Shown: positions 18,175 to 27,633, counted from the first letter of the stretch. The stretch: 64,000 nucleotides of DNA from Peteryoungia aggregata LMG 23059 (GCF_030814435.1 NZ_JAUSUW010000014.1:1-64000), one strand, 5' to 3'. A program made the numbers and translations. Notes: generated by a model not told the origin, from the letters alone.

Positions 18175-19381
18175 CCGTATTCGCTCCCGGTGTGGCCGAT
18201 ACGGCGATGATCGTGCCGACCCAGAGGAACAGGGCGTCGTAGATCATGTGACCGAAGACCTGGTTGACCATGCCGCCCCAAGCATAGGCGAATACGAGGA
18301 TCGTGGCGATGAATAAACGTGGCCGATAGAGGTCATCTTTCGCAGCGCGCAAGGCAACGATCATCGGCGCTACGAGCAACACGGTCATCAACAGCAGGCC
18401 TGGAATGCCGTTGTCAAAGGCTGCCGTCAGGAAGCCATTGTGCCAATGGTTATAGTCGTAGCCCAGCAGGCCGATGAAATGGCGCCGGTTCTGGAAACCG
18501 TGACCGGAGAATGGAGCGTCCAGCACTGCCGCGAAGCTGTTTGACCACATGGTCAGACGCTCGGTATAGGAATTGCCCAGTTTCGCCGAAGGATTATCCT
18601 GCACCAGGATCGCCCAGATATCGCGGAAGCGCTCCCAGCTGTCCGACAGATAGAAGCCGATGCCCGCAAAAAGCATGACAGCGAGCCCGATGCCGGCGAG
18701 CTGCCAGAGGGGCATGCGCCCCCTCAGGAAGATAAGCCAGAAAAGGGCAAGGCCGAGGATGGGAACGGGCATCATGCTCTTGGTCTGGGAAAACAGGACA
18801 CAGAGGAAGCCCGCAGCAAAACCCGCCGCCGCCAGCCACCGATAACGCCGGTCTTTTTCATTCAATCCGAGCAGCGCACAGGACGAGAAGAGGGAGCCCA
18901 TCAGCGCAAAGGGAATGGCGTTGCCGGTCCCGGCCTCGGCGCGCATGTCGAGGAGGAGCCCCTGATAGAGCGTGTAGGGAAGCGTTGCGAGCCCCCAGAC
19001 GGCGGCGGCGAGCCAGACCGTGCGCAACAAGCTTTCCGATGGAACGGCTGACAGACGTGCGGCGATGAAGAAGGGCAGCAGGAAGGTGACAAGCTTCAGC
19101 GGCTCCGCCCATTCCTTGTCCGGCTTCGGGAAATGGGTTCCGTAGTGCGCGAAGAGATAAACGACGTGAACGACAAAATACGCGGCTGCCGCCGCCACGA
19201 AAAAGCCGATCGCGCCGTCGAGCCTTGGCTTCAGGACGCCCACCAGCAGAAAACAGAGGGCCCAAGCAGCGGACACGATCAATGCAATGTTGAGGATCGA
19301 GTTCTCGTAGGCGGAGAGGCTGAGGATCAAGAACAGAGCCCATACCGTATTGCGCCTCAGGGCGGAGGACTGTAGCTGCAT
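18155..19381 (-). CDS. O-antigen ligase / polymerase family protein (Wzy_C)
   Basis: This 408-residue polytopic membrane protein has about eleven hydrophobic helices and a large loop ending in HWHNGFLTAAFDNGIPGLL. That matches the H-N-x-x-L...GxxG motif of the Wzy_C (WaaL/RfaL) superfamily. Such enzymes join undecaprenyl-linked polysaccharide to lipid A-core, or polymerise it, at the periplasmic face. GGAGATCCT lies just before ATG 19381. It is divergent from mutY with a 59-base shared promoter gap, and its 3' end overlaps the DUF721 start. No other polysaccharide gene is present, so ligase versus polymerase cannot be told. Confidence 0.82.
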   Translation of the reverse strand: MQLQSSALRRNTVWALFLILSLSAYENSILNIALIVSAAWALCFLLVGVLKPRLDGAIGFFVAAAAAYFVVHVVYLFAHYGTHFPKPDKEWAEPLKLVTFLLPFFIAARLSAVPSESLLRTVWLAAAVWGLATLPYTLYQGLLLDMRAEAGTGNAIPFALMGSLFSSCALLGLNEKDRRYRWLAAAGFAAGFLCVLFSQTKSMMPVPILGLALFWLIFLRGRMPLWQLAGIGLAVMLFAGIGFYLSDSWERFRDIWAILVQDNPSAKLGNSYTERLTMWSNSFAAVLDAPFSGHGFQNRRHFIGLLGYDYNHWHNGFLTAAFDNGIPGLLLMTVLLVAPMIVALRAAKDDLYRPRLFIATILVFAYAWGGMVNQVFGHMIYDALFLWVGTIIAVSATPGANTDVEGSA

Positions 19382-19440
19382 AGGATCTCCAGAGCATGGA
19401 CTGACGGTCGTCTTCGTCGCTCGCCCCGTCTAAACGCATC

Positions 19441-20535
19441 ATGGCAGCCATTCAACCGATGAAACACCAATTCAGCGCCGATCTCCTCGCCTGGTATGAC
19501 CGACATCACAGGGACCTGCCGTGGCGGATTTCGCCTGCGGCGGCCAAACGGGGGGTGAAACCCGATCCCTATTACATCTGGATGTCGGAGGTGATGCTGC
19601 AGCAGACAACGGTTGCGGCGGTGAAGGCCTATTTCGCCAAGTTCATCGCGCGATGGCCGACGGTCAGGGATCTTGCGGAGGCGCCGAACGAGGATGTCAT
19701 GGCGGCCTGGGCGGGGCTTGGCTATTACGCGCGTGCCCGCAACCTGAAAAAATGCGCCGAGGCCGTCGCCTTCCAGCATGGTGGGATCTTTCCCGATACC
19801 GAAGAGGGTTTGCGTACCCTTCCCGGCATCGGCGACTATACCTCGGCTGCCGTGGCGGCGATCGCCTTCAACCGGCCATCCGCTGTCATGGACGGTAATG
19901 TCGAGCGGGTGATCTCACGGCTTTTTGCCATCGAGGCGCCGCTGCCGGGATCAAAGCCGCAGATGAAGGCGAAAGTCGCAGAGCTGACGCCGACCGATCG
20001 GCCCGGGGACTTTGCCCAGGCGATGATGGATCTGGGTGCGACGATCTGCACCCCGAAACGCCCGGCCTGTGCGCTCTGTCCGTTCAACGATGCGTGTCTG
20101 GCGCTTGCGAGTGACGAGCCGGAGCGTTTTCCGGTCAAGGCGGCGAAGAAGGCAAAGCCGGTGCGGCTGGGGGCCGCCTTCATCGCTGTTGATCGCGACG
20201 GGCGGCTTCTGCTGCGCAAGCGGGTGGAAAGCGGCCTGCTGGGCGGCATGACGGAGGTGCCGACGACGGACTGGACCTCACGGCAGGACGGGGAAACGGG
20301 GGTGGACGCTGCCCCCTTCCCGGCCGAGTGGCAGGCGGCGGGAAGCATTTCCCATGTCTTCACGCATTTCGAGCTCAGGCTGTCGATCTTCCGCGTCGGG
20401 CCGATCGACTGCCCTGCCGGTGATCACGGTTTCTGGGTGCCGGTCACCGAACTTGATGGGGAAGCGCTGCCGACTGTCATGAAGAAGGCAATTGCGGTAG
20501 CTATTCCAACCGCCTTTCCAACACTCAAGGGCTAA
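19441..20535 (+). CDS. mutY: A/G-specific adenine DNA glycosylase MutY
   Basis: This 364-residue base-excision enzyme removes adenine opposite 8-oxoguanine. The catalytic glutamate is E50 in SEVMLQQT. The HhH motif LPGIGDYTSAAV is at about 127-138, with catalytic Asp D151 in VMDGNVERV. The [4Fe-4S] ligands C203, C210, C213 and C219 show the CX6CX2CX5C spacing of MutY/Nth. The C-terminal part (about 240-360) is the NUDIX-like 8-oxoG recognition domain. Length is normal. It is followed after 3 bases by a HAD hydrolase gene in the same operon and is divergent from the O-antigen ligase. Confidence 0.97.
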   Translation: MAAIQPMKHQFSADLLAWYDRHHRDLPWRISPAAAKRGVKPDPYYIWMSEVMLQQTTVAAVKAYFAKFIARWPTVRDLAEAPNEDVMAAWAGLGYYARARNLKKCAEAVAFQHGGIFPDTEEGLRTLPGIGDYTSAAVAAIAFNRPSAVMDGNVERVISRLFAIEAPLPGSKPQMKAKVAELTPTDRPGDFAQAMMDLGATICTPKRPACALCPFNDACLALASDEPERFPVKAAKKAKPVRLGAAFIAVDRDGRLLLRKRVESGLLGGMTEVPTTDWTSRQDGETGVDAAPFPAEWQAAGSISHVFTHFELRLSIFRVGPIDCPAGDHGFWVPVTELDGEALPTVMKKAIAVAIPTAFPTLKG

Positions 20536-20538
20536 GAC

Positions 20539-21150
20539 ATGACCGAAATCCGCCATATCGTCTTCGACATCGGCAAGGTGCTCATCCATTACGATCCGAA
20601 CCTGCCTTATCAGCGGATCATTCCGGATGCGGCAGAACGGGCGGATTTCTTTCAGCGCGTCTGTACGCATGACTGGAACATCGAGCAGGATCGCGGCCGC
20701 GACTGGGCAGAGGCTGAAGCGCTGCTGATTGCACAGTTTCCCGAGCGGGAAGCGCATATCCGCGCCTTCCGCCAGCATTGGGCCGAAATGGTGCCGCATG
20801 CCTATGACGAGAGCGTCGCTGTTATGACCGGGCTGATCGCGGATGGCCATGACGTCACCATGCTCACCAATTTTGCCGCCGACACCTTCCGCGAAGCGCG
20901 GAAGATGTATCCGTTCCTGAACACGCCGCGCGGCGTGACGGTTTCCGGCGAGATCGGCCTGATCAAGCCTGACGTGGCGATCTACACGCGGCACGCGACG
21001 GATTTCGGACTGGAACCGGCCCACACCGTCTTTATCGACGACAGCTATCCCAATGTCGAAGGGGCTCGTGCTGCCGGCTGGCAGGCGGTGCATTTTACCG
21101 GGGCGGACAAGCTGAAGGCGGATCTTCGGGGGCTGGGGATCAGCCTCTGA
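20539..21150 (+). CDS. HAD-superfamily hydrolase (YihX-like)
   Basis: This 203-residue HAD phosphatase has motif I as FDIGKVL, with the nucleophile Asp but Gly two places later (the DxG variant seen in YihX-type sugar-phosphate phosphatases). Motif II is TNFA, motif III is the Lys in GLIKPD, and motif IV is FIDDSYPNVEGA. The helical cap is inserted after motif I. A function in dephosphorylating a small phosphorylated metabolite is inferred from the family only. It begins 3 bases after mutY and is co-transcribed with it. Confidence 0.85.
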   Translation: MTEIRHIVFDIGKVLIHYDPNLPYQRIIPDAAERADFFQRVCTHDWNIEQDRGRDWAEAEALLIAQFPEREAHIRAFRQHWAEMVPHAYDESVAVMTGLIADGHDVTMLTNFAADTFREARKMYPFLNTPRGVTVSGEIGLIKPDVAIYTRHATDFGLEPAHTVFIDDSYPNVEGARAAGWQAVHFTGADKLKADLRGLGISL

Positions 21151-21205
21151 CTTCCTCGGCCACAATGCTGCCCTGCGGCCCGCTTGTGCGGGCCGTTTGC
21201 GTCCA

Positions 21206-22207
21206 TCAATTGGGTCGTTCGACCAGTTCCACGCGGCGGTTCAGCGCCCGGCCTGCCTCGGTCTGGTTGCTGGCGCGCGGGGCAAGCATGCCCATTCCGG
21301 CAGCGGCGACACGCTCTGCCGCGATGCCCGAGGAGACCAGCGCTGCCATGACCGCCTGAGCCCGCTTCTGCGACAGCGACAGGTTGGTATCGGCATCGCC
21401 GATCCAATCGGTATGGCCGACGATATAGACCTTCAAAGCCGGGTTTGCGGTGAGGAGCTTTGCCATCTCGGCAATGGCCGGGGCTGCTTCCGGCGACAGG
21501 TTGGCCGTGCCGAAGTCAAAATAGACATTGTCGAGCGCGATATGGCCCTCGTCCGAAATGCCCTTGGCCATGGCGGCGGCATCGATCATGCGGCTTTCGA
21601 GCGCTGCCGCGGTGACAAGATCCAGATGGACGGCGGCGCGCTCCGATGCATTTTCGGAGATCGGGGTTTTCTGGTTTTGCGCGACATAGAGCGCGACATG
21701 GCGGGTGCCATCTGCGGAGACGGCGGCCATGTAATGCTCGTCGCCGTCAATATAGAGCGCGAATTCCGACGCCTTGCCCAGATTTCCCAGCTTCCGCTGC
21801 GGCGGGTAGATGATGAGCTTGCCGAGCAGGGCATTGTTGCTGCCACAGGTTCGCGCGGAACATTCAAACAGGGGGGAGAAGCCGGCCCCTAGCAGGGCCG
21901 TACGGTAGTTGAGAAAGACATCGGCTGCGCTTGCGCCTTCAGGGGCCACATAAAGGCGGCGCTGCAACTGGCCCTCGATCGGCTTGACCTCGGACACGGT
22001 CCGGCCCTTCATCGGGCCGACCGGCAGCTCGAACCGGGTGAAGCCTGCATCTTCGGCGCCGTAAAGGCAGGCCCCGTCATAGACCGGCAAGGCCTCAAGC
22101 GGGGCAAAGCCTTCGAGGACAGGACAGGTTTCGGCAGCGCTGGTGCGGGCAAAGCCGAGAAGGACAAGTGCGATGATGCCGATGAATTTCAGTGAATGCC
22201 GGGTCAT
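21206..22207 (-). CDS. OmpA-family outer-membrane protein with DUF4892-like N-terminal part
   Basis: This 333-residue exported protein has a signal peptide at about 1-26 (..FARTSAAE). A roughly 200-residue N-terminal region resembles DUF4892. A C-terminal OmpA peptidoglycan-binding domain spans about 225-330: VYFDFGTANLSPEA..., then IVGHTDWIGDADTNLSLSQKRAQAV and NRRVEL. The Asp and Arg that contact diaminopimelate are in NLSLSQKRA and NRRVEL. It is likely to tether the outer membrane to the wall. ATG 22207 is preferred over the in-frame ATG seven codons upstream, because the signal peptide is then of normal length. It converges on the HAD gene. Confidence 0.87.
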   Translation of the reverse strand: MTRHSLKFIGIIALVLLGFARTSAAETCPVLEGFAPLEALPVYDGACLYGAEDAGFTRFELPVGPMKGRTVSEVKPIEGQLQRRLYVAPEGASAADVFLNYRTALLGAGFSPLFECSARTCGSNNALLGKLIIYPPQRKLGNLGKASEFALYIDGDEHYMAAVSADGTRHVALYVAQNQKTPISENASERAAVHLDLVTAAALESRMIDAAAMAKGISDEGHIALDNVYFDFGTANLSPEAAPAIAEMAKLLTANPALKVYIVGHTDWIGDADTNLSLSQKRAQAVMAALVSSGIAAERVAAAGMGMLAPRASNQTEAGRALNRRVELVERPN

Positions 22208-22513
22208 GGAGCACCCTTTTCCGGGCATTCCCCCAATGGCCTGCCGGCAGTCAGGATCGTGGCGCGATAGCGATCGCTGATCAAGTGTTTCCTGTCACTC
22301 TCTCCGGATATTAGGACCGTGAGAGCGCGAATATCGACTTTTGGGGTGAGCGCCCGACAGGAGGGGCGAATAAGGCGCTGGCGCGGGTGGAGTTGGCGGA
22401 CCCCTGCCCGCGCCAGTTCGATCCAGAAGATCGAATGCAGCCGAGATAAAGCGCACAACTTGCTCGAAGCTGATCACGCGCATGTGAAGTTATTCTAATA
22501 TTGATGGAAATCG

Positions 22514-22540
22514 GCTTCGGCGCATTCAAGGCGCCGAAGC
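22514..22540 (-). terminator. hairpin terminator after ccrM
   Basis: GCTTCGGCGC, a 7-base loop and GCGCCGAAGC form a perfect 10-bp stem 8 bases beyond the ccrM stop. The T-run is weak (CGATTTCC on the minus strand), so intrinsic termination is likely but not certain. The rest of the gap from 22208 shows no gene. Confidence 0.6.
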
Positions 22541-22547
22541 TATTTCG

Positions 22548-23681
<1,134 letters not shown>

Positions 23682-23724
23682 TTACTCACTCTTACGCTGA
23701 CGCAGCACGGTATGTGAGGCTTAT

Positions 23725-23743
23725 GGTTACCGAAGTTGGTTAC
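23725..23743. promoter_or_regulatory. direct repeat GGTTAC upstream of ccrM
   Basis: GGTTAC occurs at 23725-23730 and 23738-23743, about 50-65 bases upstream of the ccrM ATG; GGTTAC also occurs next to the start codon. Spacing and bases do not match the CtrA consensus TTAA-N7-TTAA well, so the binding protein is unknown. Confidence 0.25.
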
Positions 23744-23807
23744 TGAAGGGTGAAGACGGGGTGAGATTTTGTGCGGGGGTGGGATGGGTGGGCGCTGTCA
23801 GCAGGCA

Positions 23808-24512
23808 TTACTCTGCTTCGCGGCTGCTTTTCGCTGCCTCAAGCTCGGTGTCGTTATCGTGAAGCCAAAGCTCAAGCGCATTCATACGCTTGGGCCAAAC
23901 GTCGTCGTACTCGTGATGAAACGTCTCCATACAAAGCTGCATAGAATTCAAGTGCTCGTTGGCGTGAAGTTCAGTCCAGCGATTCAAGAATTGAGTTTCA
24001 TATTCGTCATGGTCGATGATCGAGTACCCCTTTGACATTCCTTCATAATTCGGATGCGCACTCTCCGAGAGAAACGCATAGAGGCTCATCAATCCTGGAT
24101 ACCGTTTGTCACAATTCTCCAGGATTGTGACAATATTCAGCGACTTCACGTCCGTTGATCCATTGCGAGATCCCAACAACAAAACGGTGGTTTTTTCTGA
24201 AAATGTCCAAAAATCGATGTCATTGGTGACCACCTTTTGGATGAGCTGGTTAAGGTAGATCATGACGGCCAGCGTTTCAAAGCCGCTGCGCAGCAAAATG
24301 CGGGCGCCAAGACTGTGTCCCTGCTGATGCAGAGCATACGACTGGGTCAGCAAATCAGAAACTCTCCAGAAGGTCACTTCGCGCAGCATCCAGCACCGAA
24401 AGGTAGCCTTCCACTTGTACGCCACGGGGTCCTTCGCCAGCAGTCCAGCGATTGGTATGCTTTTCAAAAGTGATGCTTGCCAGTTCACCAAATTCTGCTC
24501 GACCGCATCCAT
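23808..24512 (-). CDS. hypothetical protein of unknown family
   Basis: This 234-residue protein has no signal peptide and is mostly helical. Recognisable stretches are LGARILLRSGFETLAVMIYLNQLI near 70-90 and SESAHPNYEGMSKGYSIIDHD near 150-170. An alpha-helical pattern with a late S-x-x-H-P segment is faintly like HEPN/DUF5677-type proteins, but I do not recognise it with confidence. Its base composition is clearly lower in GC than ccrM next door, and codon use is unlike the neighbours, suggesting recent acquisition. It stands alone between ccrM and a ParD remnant. Function is unknown. Confidence 0.65.
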   Translation of the reverse strand: MDAVEQNLVNWQASLLKSIPIAGLLAKDPVAYKWKATFRCWMLREVTFWRVSDLLTQSYALHQQGHSLGARILLRSGFETLAVMIYLNQLIQKVVTNDIDFWTFSEKTTVLLLGSRNGSTDVKSLNIVTILENCDKRYPGLMSLYAFLSESAHPNYEGMSKGYSIIDHDEYETQFLNRWTELHANEHLNSMQLCMETFHHEYDDVWPKRMNALELWLHDNDTELEAAKSSREAE

Positions 24513-24620
24513 ATAAACCCTCGCTTCAATAGTAGAGTATACGCTGGGGAAATCAGGTAGACCCTTTGGACGGTCAACCTATTGACGGAACAAGATAGCA
24601 AGCCTGAAAACAGCCAATTA

Positions 24621-24809
24621 ATGAATAGCGGCGTTGACCTTGAGTCTGCAAACGCGTGCGAATTTCTTGAGGCAGCAAAGGCGGGCACAGAAACGAGTGT
24701 ATACCTACAAGATGCCTTGATCGAGGGCGAGCAGTCCGGCGAGCCACAGCCGTTTGATTTCGATGCCTTCAAGGCGCGAAAGCGAGCCGAGTTTAAAGGC
24801 AAAGATTGA
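24621..24809 (+). pseudogene. ParD-type antitoxin remnant
   Basis: The frame ends in DALIEGEQSGEPQPFDFDAF followed by KARKRAEF. This matches the C-terminal toxin-binding tail of ParD antitoxins (ALxxGxxSGexxpFDxxxFkxr). The N-terminal ribbon-helix-helix that should precede it is missing; the preceding codons from ATG 24621 (or TTG 24582) do not resemble it. No ParE toxin follows; a repeat element begins within 20 bases. It is probably a decayed toxin-antitoxin locus. Confidence 0.6.
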
Positions 24810-24826
24810 TACTGAGGCGTCACCGC

Positions 24827-24958
24827 GCGCTCCCTCTTCTCCCCAGCGGGGAGAAGATGTCCGAAGGACAGATGAGGGGGGCGAAGCCACTGTTTTCCTT
24901 CGGAATCCCCCTCATCCGACGCGATGCGCCACCTTCTCCCCGCTGGGGAGAAGAAGAC
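24827..24958. repeat. paired GC-rich hairpin repeats
   Basis: CTTCTCCCC AG CGGGGAGAAG (from 24837) and TTCTCCCCGCTGGGGAGAAGA (from 24934) are two hairpins linked by GATGAGGGGGG and CCCCCTCATCC, which are themselves inverted. The unit is related to 6008-6055. It fills the gap between the ParD remnant and the MmcQ/YjbR gene and may act as a bidirectional terminator. Confidence 0.65.
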
Positions 24959-24960
24959 CG

Positions 24961-25302
24961 CTACCGTCCCACATCCCACTCTTTCACCACCGCCTTCTTC
25001 GCCTGCGCCCGCCAGACGCGGGTGAGGTTTTCCCGCGCCCATTCGACGTCGAGCCGATCCGGGTGGGCCAGCACCAGCCGATGGGGCCGATGATGGTCTG
25101 TGGTGAAGAAGGTGTCGGGGTCCATCTCGATCAGATGATCGCGCTCCTCGAAGGGCACCTTGAAGACCGGGCAGTCATGGATCGGGTTCCAGAACAGCAT
25201 GGCCTTGCCGTTGACCTTGAAGGACACGGCGCCCCAGGAGGTGGTTTCCTCCGTGGTCGGCAGGGCAAGGATGATCTGGCGGAGCGTATCGAGCGTGATC
25301 AT
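24961..25302 (-). CDS. MmcQ/YjbR family protein
   Basis: This 113-residue single-domain protein has the MmcQ/YjbR (CyaY-like fold) pattern. It shows LPxTEExxSWGxVSFKVNGKAMLFW near residues 14-38 and a C-terminal V-E-W-A-R-E-N-L-T-R-V-W-R segment. Family members are often labelled DNA-binding, but the biochemical role is not established. Length is complete. It stands alone and is divergent from the MarR-GNAT fusion gene. Confidence 0.85.
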   Translation of the reverse strand: MITLDTLRQIILALPTTEETTSWGAVSFKVNGKAMLFWNPIHDCPVFKVPFEERDHLIEMDPDTFFTTDHHRPHRLVLAHPDRLDVEWARENLTRVWRAQAKKAVVKEWDVGR

Positions 25303-25430
25303 GGCGGGGGCCTCCGGGCGGGAAGTCTGCCAGAGGAAGAGCCTCCTGTCATCGCCATCGGCATATCCGGGGCAAGCAGATTTCGGGAGCCTGACGGCCC
25401 CACCTTGCGCGCGACGATTTCTCCATTATA

Positions 25431-25445
25431 GTTGCATATTGCAAC
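25431..25445. promoter_or_regulatory. perfect palindrome, probable MarR-type operator
   Basis: GTTGCA-TAT-TGCAAC is a perfect 15-base inverted repeat, 17 bases upstream of the MarR-GNAT start and overlapping a likely -10 region (TATAGT just upstream). Its size and position are those of an autoregulatory MarR operator. Confidence 0.65.
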
Positions 25446-25461
25446 CTATTTGGAGAAAACG

Positions 25462-26451
25462 ATGACGCTGCAGGCCCCTGATGTCGCCGAGATCCGTTCT
25501 GCCTCGCGCATGCTGGTGCGCAAGCTCGGCTTCATGGGCAAGACGCTGGCACAGACCGAGCTTTCGCCGTCCGCGGTGCATGCGCTGATCGAGATCGGGG
25601 CGGCACCCGGCATCCCGGCACAGGCGCTTTGCGGCCTGCTCAACCTCGACAAGTCGAGCATCAGCCGGATGCTGCGCCAGCTCGCTCTTTCCGGCGACGT
25701 CGAAGAGCGAGCCGACAGCCGCGACAAGCGGGTGAAGCGGCTGTATCTGACGCCTGCGGGCGAGGCGCGGCTTTCGCAGATCCACCGCTTTGCCGAACAG
25801 CAGGTGACGCAGGCGATGGGCCGCCTGACGCCCCGCGAGCAGGCAACCACCCTGGATGGCTTGCGGCTTTATGCCGGCGCGCTGTCTCCGGCGTCAGAGC
25901 CCGCGTCTTCCAGGATCGAGATCGCGGCGGGCTATCGGCCCGGGCTGATCGGCCGCATCACCGAGATGCATGCAAGGCACTATGCGCGCAGCTCCGGCTT
26001 CGGCCAGAGTTTCGAAAGCCTGGTGGCTTCGGGCCTTGCCGAATTCGCCGGCCGGCTGGACAGGCCATGCAACGCGATCTGGTGCGCGCTTCGCGACGGC
26101 GAGATCGTCGGCTCGGTCGCAATCGACGGCGAGGATCTCGGGGGCGGGTTTGCGCATCTGCGCTGGTTCATCGTCGAGGACGGTCTGCAGGGTGCGGGTG
26201 TCGGGCGTCGGCTGCTGACGGCTGCCATGGGCTTTGTCGATCAGCAGGCCGTTCCGGAAACCCATCTGTGGACCTTTGCCGGCCTGAACGCGGCACGGCA
26301 TCTCTACGAGGCGCAGGGGTTTCGCTGTGTCGAGGAAAGAAAGGGCAGCCAGTGGGGCCGCGAGGTGCTTGAGCAGCGTTTCGTGCGGACGCTCGGCGCC
26401 AATGGGGCAAACCTGCCGCTCGTTCAGGACTCCACTCGCACGCCGAGATAA
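25462..26451 (+). CDS. MarR-type HTH regulator fused to GNAT acetyltransferase
   Basis: This 329-residue fusion has a winged-helix MarR domain at about 1-140 (LDKSSISRMLRQLALSGDVEERADSRDKRVKRLYLTPAG is the recognition helix and wing). A GNAT domain follows at about 155-310, with LRWFIVEDGLQGAGVGRRLLTAA supplying the acetyl-CoA loop (Q/RxxGxG/A). The architecture is known in bacteria. It could be an autoregulated enzyme or a regulator whose activity responds to an acetyl acceptor. GGAGAAAACG precedes ATG 25462; the in-frame TTG at 25432 lies inside the palindrome and is rejected. The 3' end overlaps the opposite-strand DUF1284 gene by 28 bases. Confidence 0.88.
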   Translation: MTLQAPDVAEIRSASRMLVRKLGFMGKTLAQTELSPSAVHALIEIGAAPGIPAQALCGLLNLDKSSISRMLRQLALSGDVEERADSRDKRVKRLYLTPAGEARLSQIHRFAEQQVTQAMGRLTPREQATTLDGLRLYAGALSPASEPASSRIEIAAGYRPGLIGRITEMHARHYARSSGFGQSFESLVASGLAEFAGRLDRPCNAIWCALRDGEIVGSVAIDGEDLGGGFAHLRWFIVEDGLQGAGVGRRLLTAAMGFVDQQAVPETHLWTFAGLNAARHLYEAQGFRCVEERKGSQWGREVLEQRFVRTLGANGANLPLVQDSTRTPR

Positions 26452-26846
26452 CCGCCATCGGCGACGCTATCACAGAGGCCGGACCATTCGCAGCCGGAAC
26501 AGGCTGTGCGGATCTCGCCGGTGGCGAAGGTTTTTCTGAGACGCGCGATGAGAGCGGCTGAGGGGGTGATGCGGGCGCCCGGCGGCAGCGGGCTGCCGAT
26601 CAGGCGGGCAACGGCGTCTGCTGCTGCCCGGTCCCGCTCGATAACGCTTGCGCCATGGCAATGGGCTCCGGGGTCTGCGGTCAGCGGGCCGCAGATGTCG
26701 TCCGGCCCCGCCACCAGCTCGATCCCCTCGCCGGCCGAGAGCCTTGCGGCAATGACCTCGTAGTTCTCGACGAAGGCGGGCGAATAGCCCTTGCCGACAT
26801 AGGTCAGCATGCAGAGCAGGTGGTGGGCGCGGAGCCGGACGGTCAT
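26424..26846 (-). CDS. DUF1284 domain protein
   Basis: This 140-residue protein opens with VRLRAHHLLCMLTYVGKGYSPAFVENY, the hallmark of DUF1284. Cysteines are at about 13, 52, 63 and in a C-terminal CSGCEWSGLC cluster, suggesting a metal or Fe-S site; this is inference. It begins 26 bases after the bioY stop on the same strand and is probably co-transcribed with it, but no link to biotin is established. Its end overlaps the MarR-GNAT gene on the other strand. Confidence 0.82.
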   Translation of the reverse strand: MTVRLRAHHLLCMLTYVGKGYSPAFVENYEVIAARLSAGEGIELVAGPDDICGPLTADPGAHCHGASVIERDRAAADAVARLIGSPLPPGARITPSAALIARLRKTFATGEIRTACSGCEWSGLCDSVADGGYLGVRVES

Positions 26847-26872
26847 GTACGTGTCTGTCGGTTATCAGCAGT

Positions 26873-27463
26873 TCAGAGGTCGAGCGGCTGCGCCTTGCGG
26901 CGGGCAAGCGCCATCAGCAGGGCGGCGGCGAGCGCGGATTTGAGCACGGCCCCCAGGATGAAGGGCGTGACGCCGAGAGCCAAGCCTTTTTCAACACCGA
27001 TGAGATAGCCAAGCCATGCGCCGCCAATCGCAAGGCAGAGGATGTTGGCCGAGAGATGGGCGAGGAAGCTTTTGACCACATGGCTGCCCGTCCAGCCCTT
27101 CTCTGCGAGGTAACCGGCCAGTGCCGCGATGATCGGGAAGGCGACGAGATAACCGGCGGTTGGGCCGACAAAGGGGGCAAGCCCGCCACCGCCATTGGCC
27201 AGAACCGGCAGCCCCATCATCGCCTCACCGAGCCAGGCGAGTACGGTCAGGGCGCCGAGACGCCAGCCATAGAGCACGCCGATCATCGTCAGCGCGAAGG
27301 TCTGCATGGTGATCGGCACCGGCACCATGGGCACTGAGATCTGCGAGGCAAGGGCCAACACGCCCGTTCCGAAGAGGAGAAGGGCGGCCTGCATGGGAAG
27401 CGAACGGCCTGAAATGCCGAGCGGATCGAAACCGCGGGCGGCGGGCGCAAGAATGGTCGTCAT
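26873..27463 (-). CDS. bioY: biotin transporter BioY (S component)
   Basis: This 196-residue membrane protein has six hydrophobic helices. It carries the BioY hallmarks VPITMQTFAL in helix 2, the GxxGLPV..GGGGLAPFVGPTAGYL region, and the small-residue helices that pack against EcfT. BioY is the biotin-specific substrate-binding unit of ECF transporters, and in many alphaproteobacteria it occurs without linked ecfAT, as here. GGAGAT precedes ATG 27463; TTG two codons upstream is rejected. Three BioR-like boxes upstream indicate repression when biotin is sufficient. Confidence 0.95.
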   Translation of the reverse strand: MTTILAPAARGFDPLGISGRSLPMQAALLLFGTGVLALASQISVPMVPVPITMQTFALTMIGVLYGWRLGALTVLAWLGEAMMGLPVLANGGGGLAPFVGPTAGYLVAFPIIAALAGYLAEKGWTGSHVVKSFLAHLSANILCLAIGGAWLGYLIGVEKGLALGVTPFILGAVLKSALAAALLMALARRKAQPLDL

Positions 27464-27477
27464 GGGCAATCTCCATT

Positions 27478-27518
27478 TTATAGATAATTTGAAGTGACGG
27501 AGAATCTTTTATCTATGG
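27478..27518. promoter_or_regulatory. BioR operator boxes at the bioY promoter
   Basis: TTATAGATAA (27478-27487) is a perfect match to the BioR consensus TTAT-M/K-ATAA known from alphaproteobacteria. TTATCTATGG (27509-27518) is an imperfect second box 31 bases away. The first box lies 14 bases upstream of the bioY ATG, where repressor binding would block transcription. Confidence 0.8.
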
Positions 27519-27623
27519 AATCGGCGGATGCCAAGATGGCGCTTGGGGAATTTTGCGGTCAAGGCTGTCCGTTTGGCAATCAAACCGCCAAACAAAGGGC
27601 AAAGTGGCATCACATTTTCATTT

Positions 27624-27633
27624 TTATCTATAA
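27624..27633. promoter_or_regulatory. additional BioR box
   Basis: TTATCTATAA is a perfect consensus BioR box about 160 bases upstream of bioY and 1.1 kb from the GntR gene. It could serve a distal bioY promoter or DNA looping. Confidence 0.65.

Noticed and set aside
24827..24958. CRISPR array
   Set aside because: The repeats are two linked hairpins without regular spacers; no cas genes are present.
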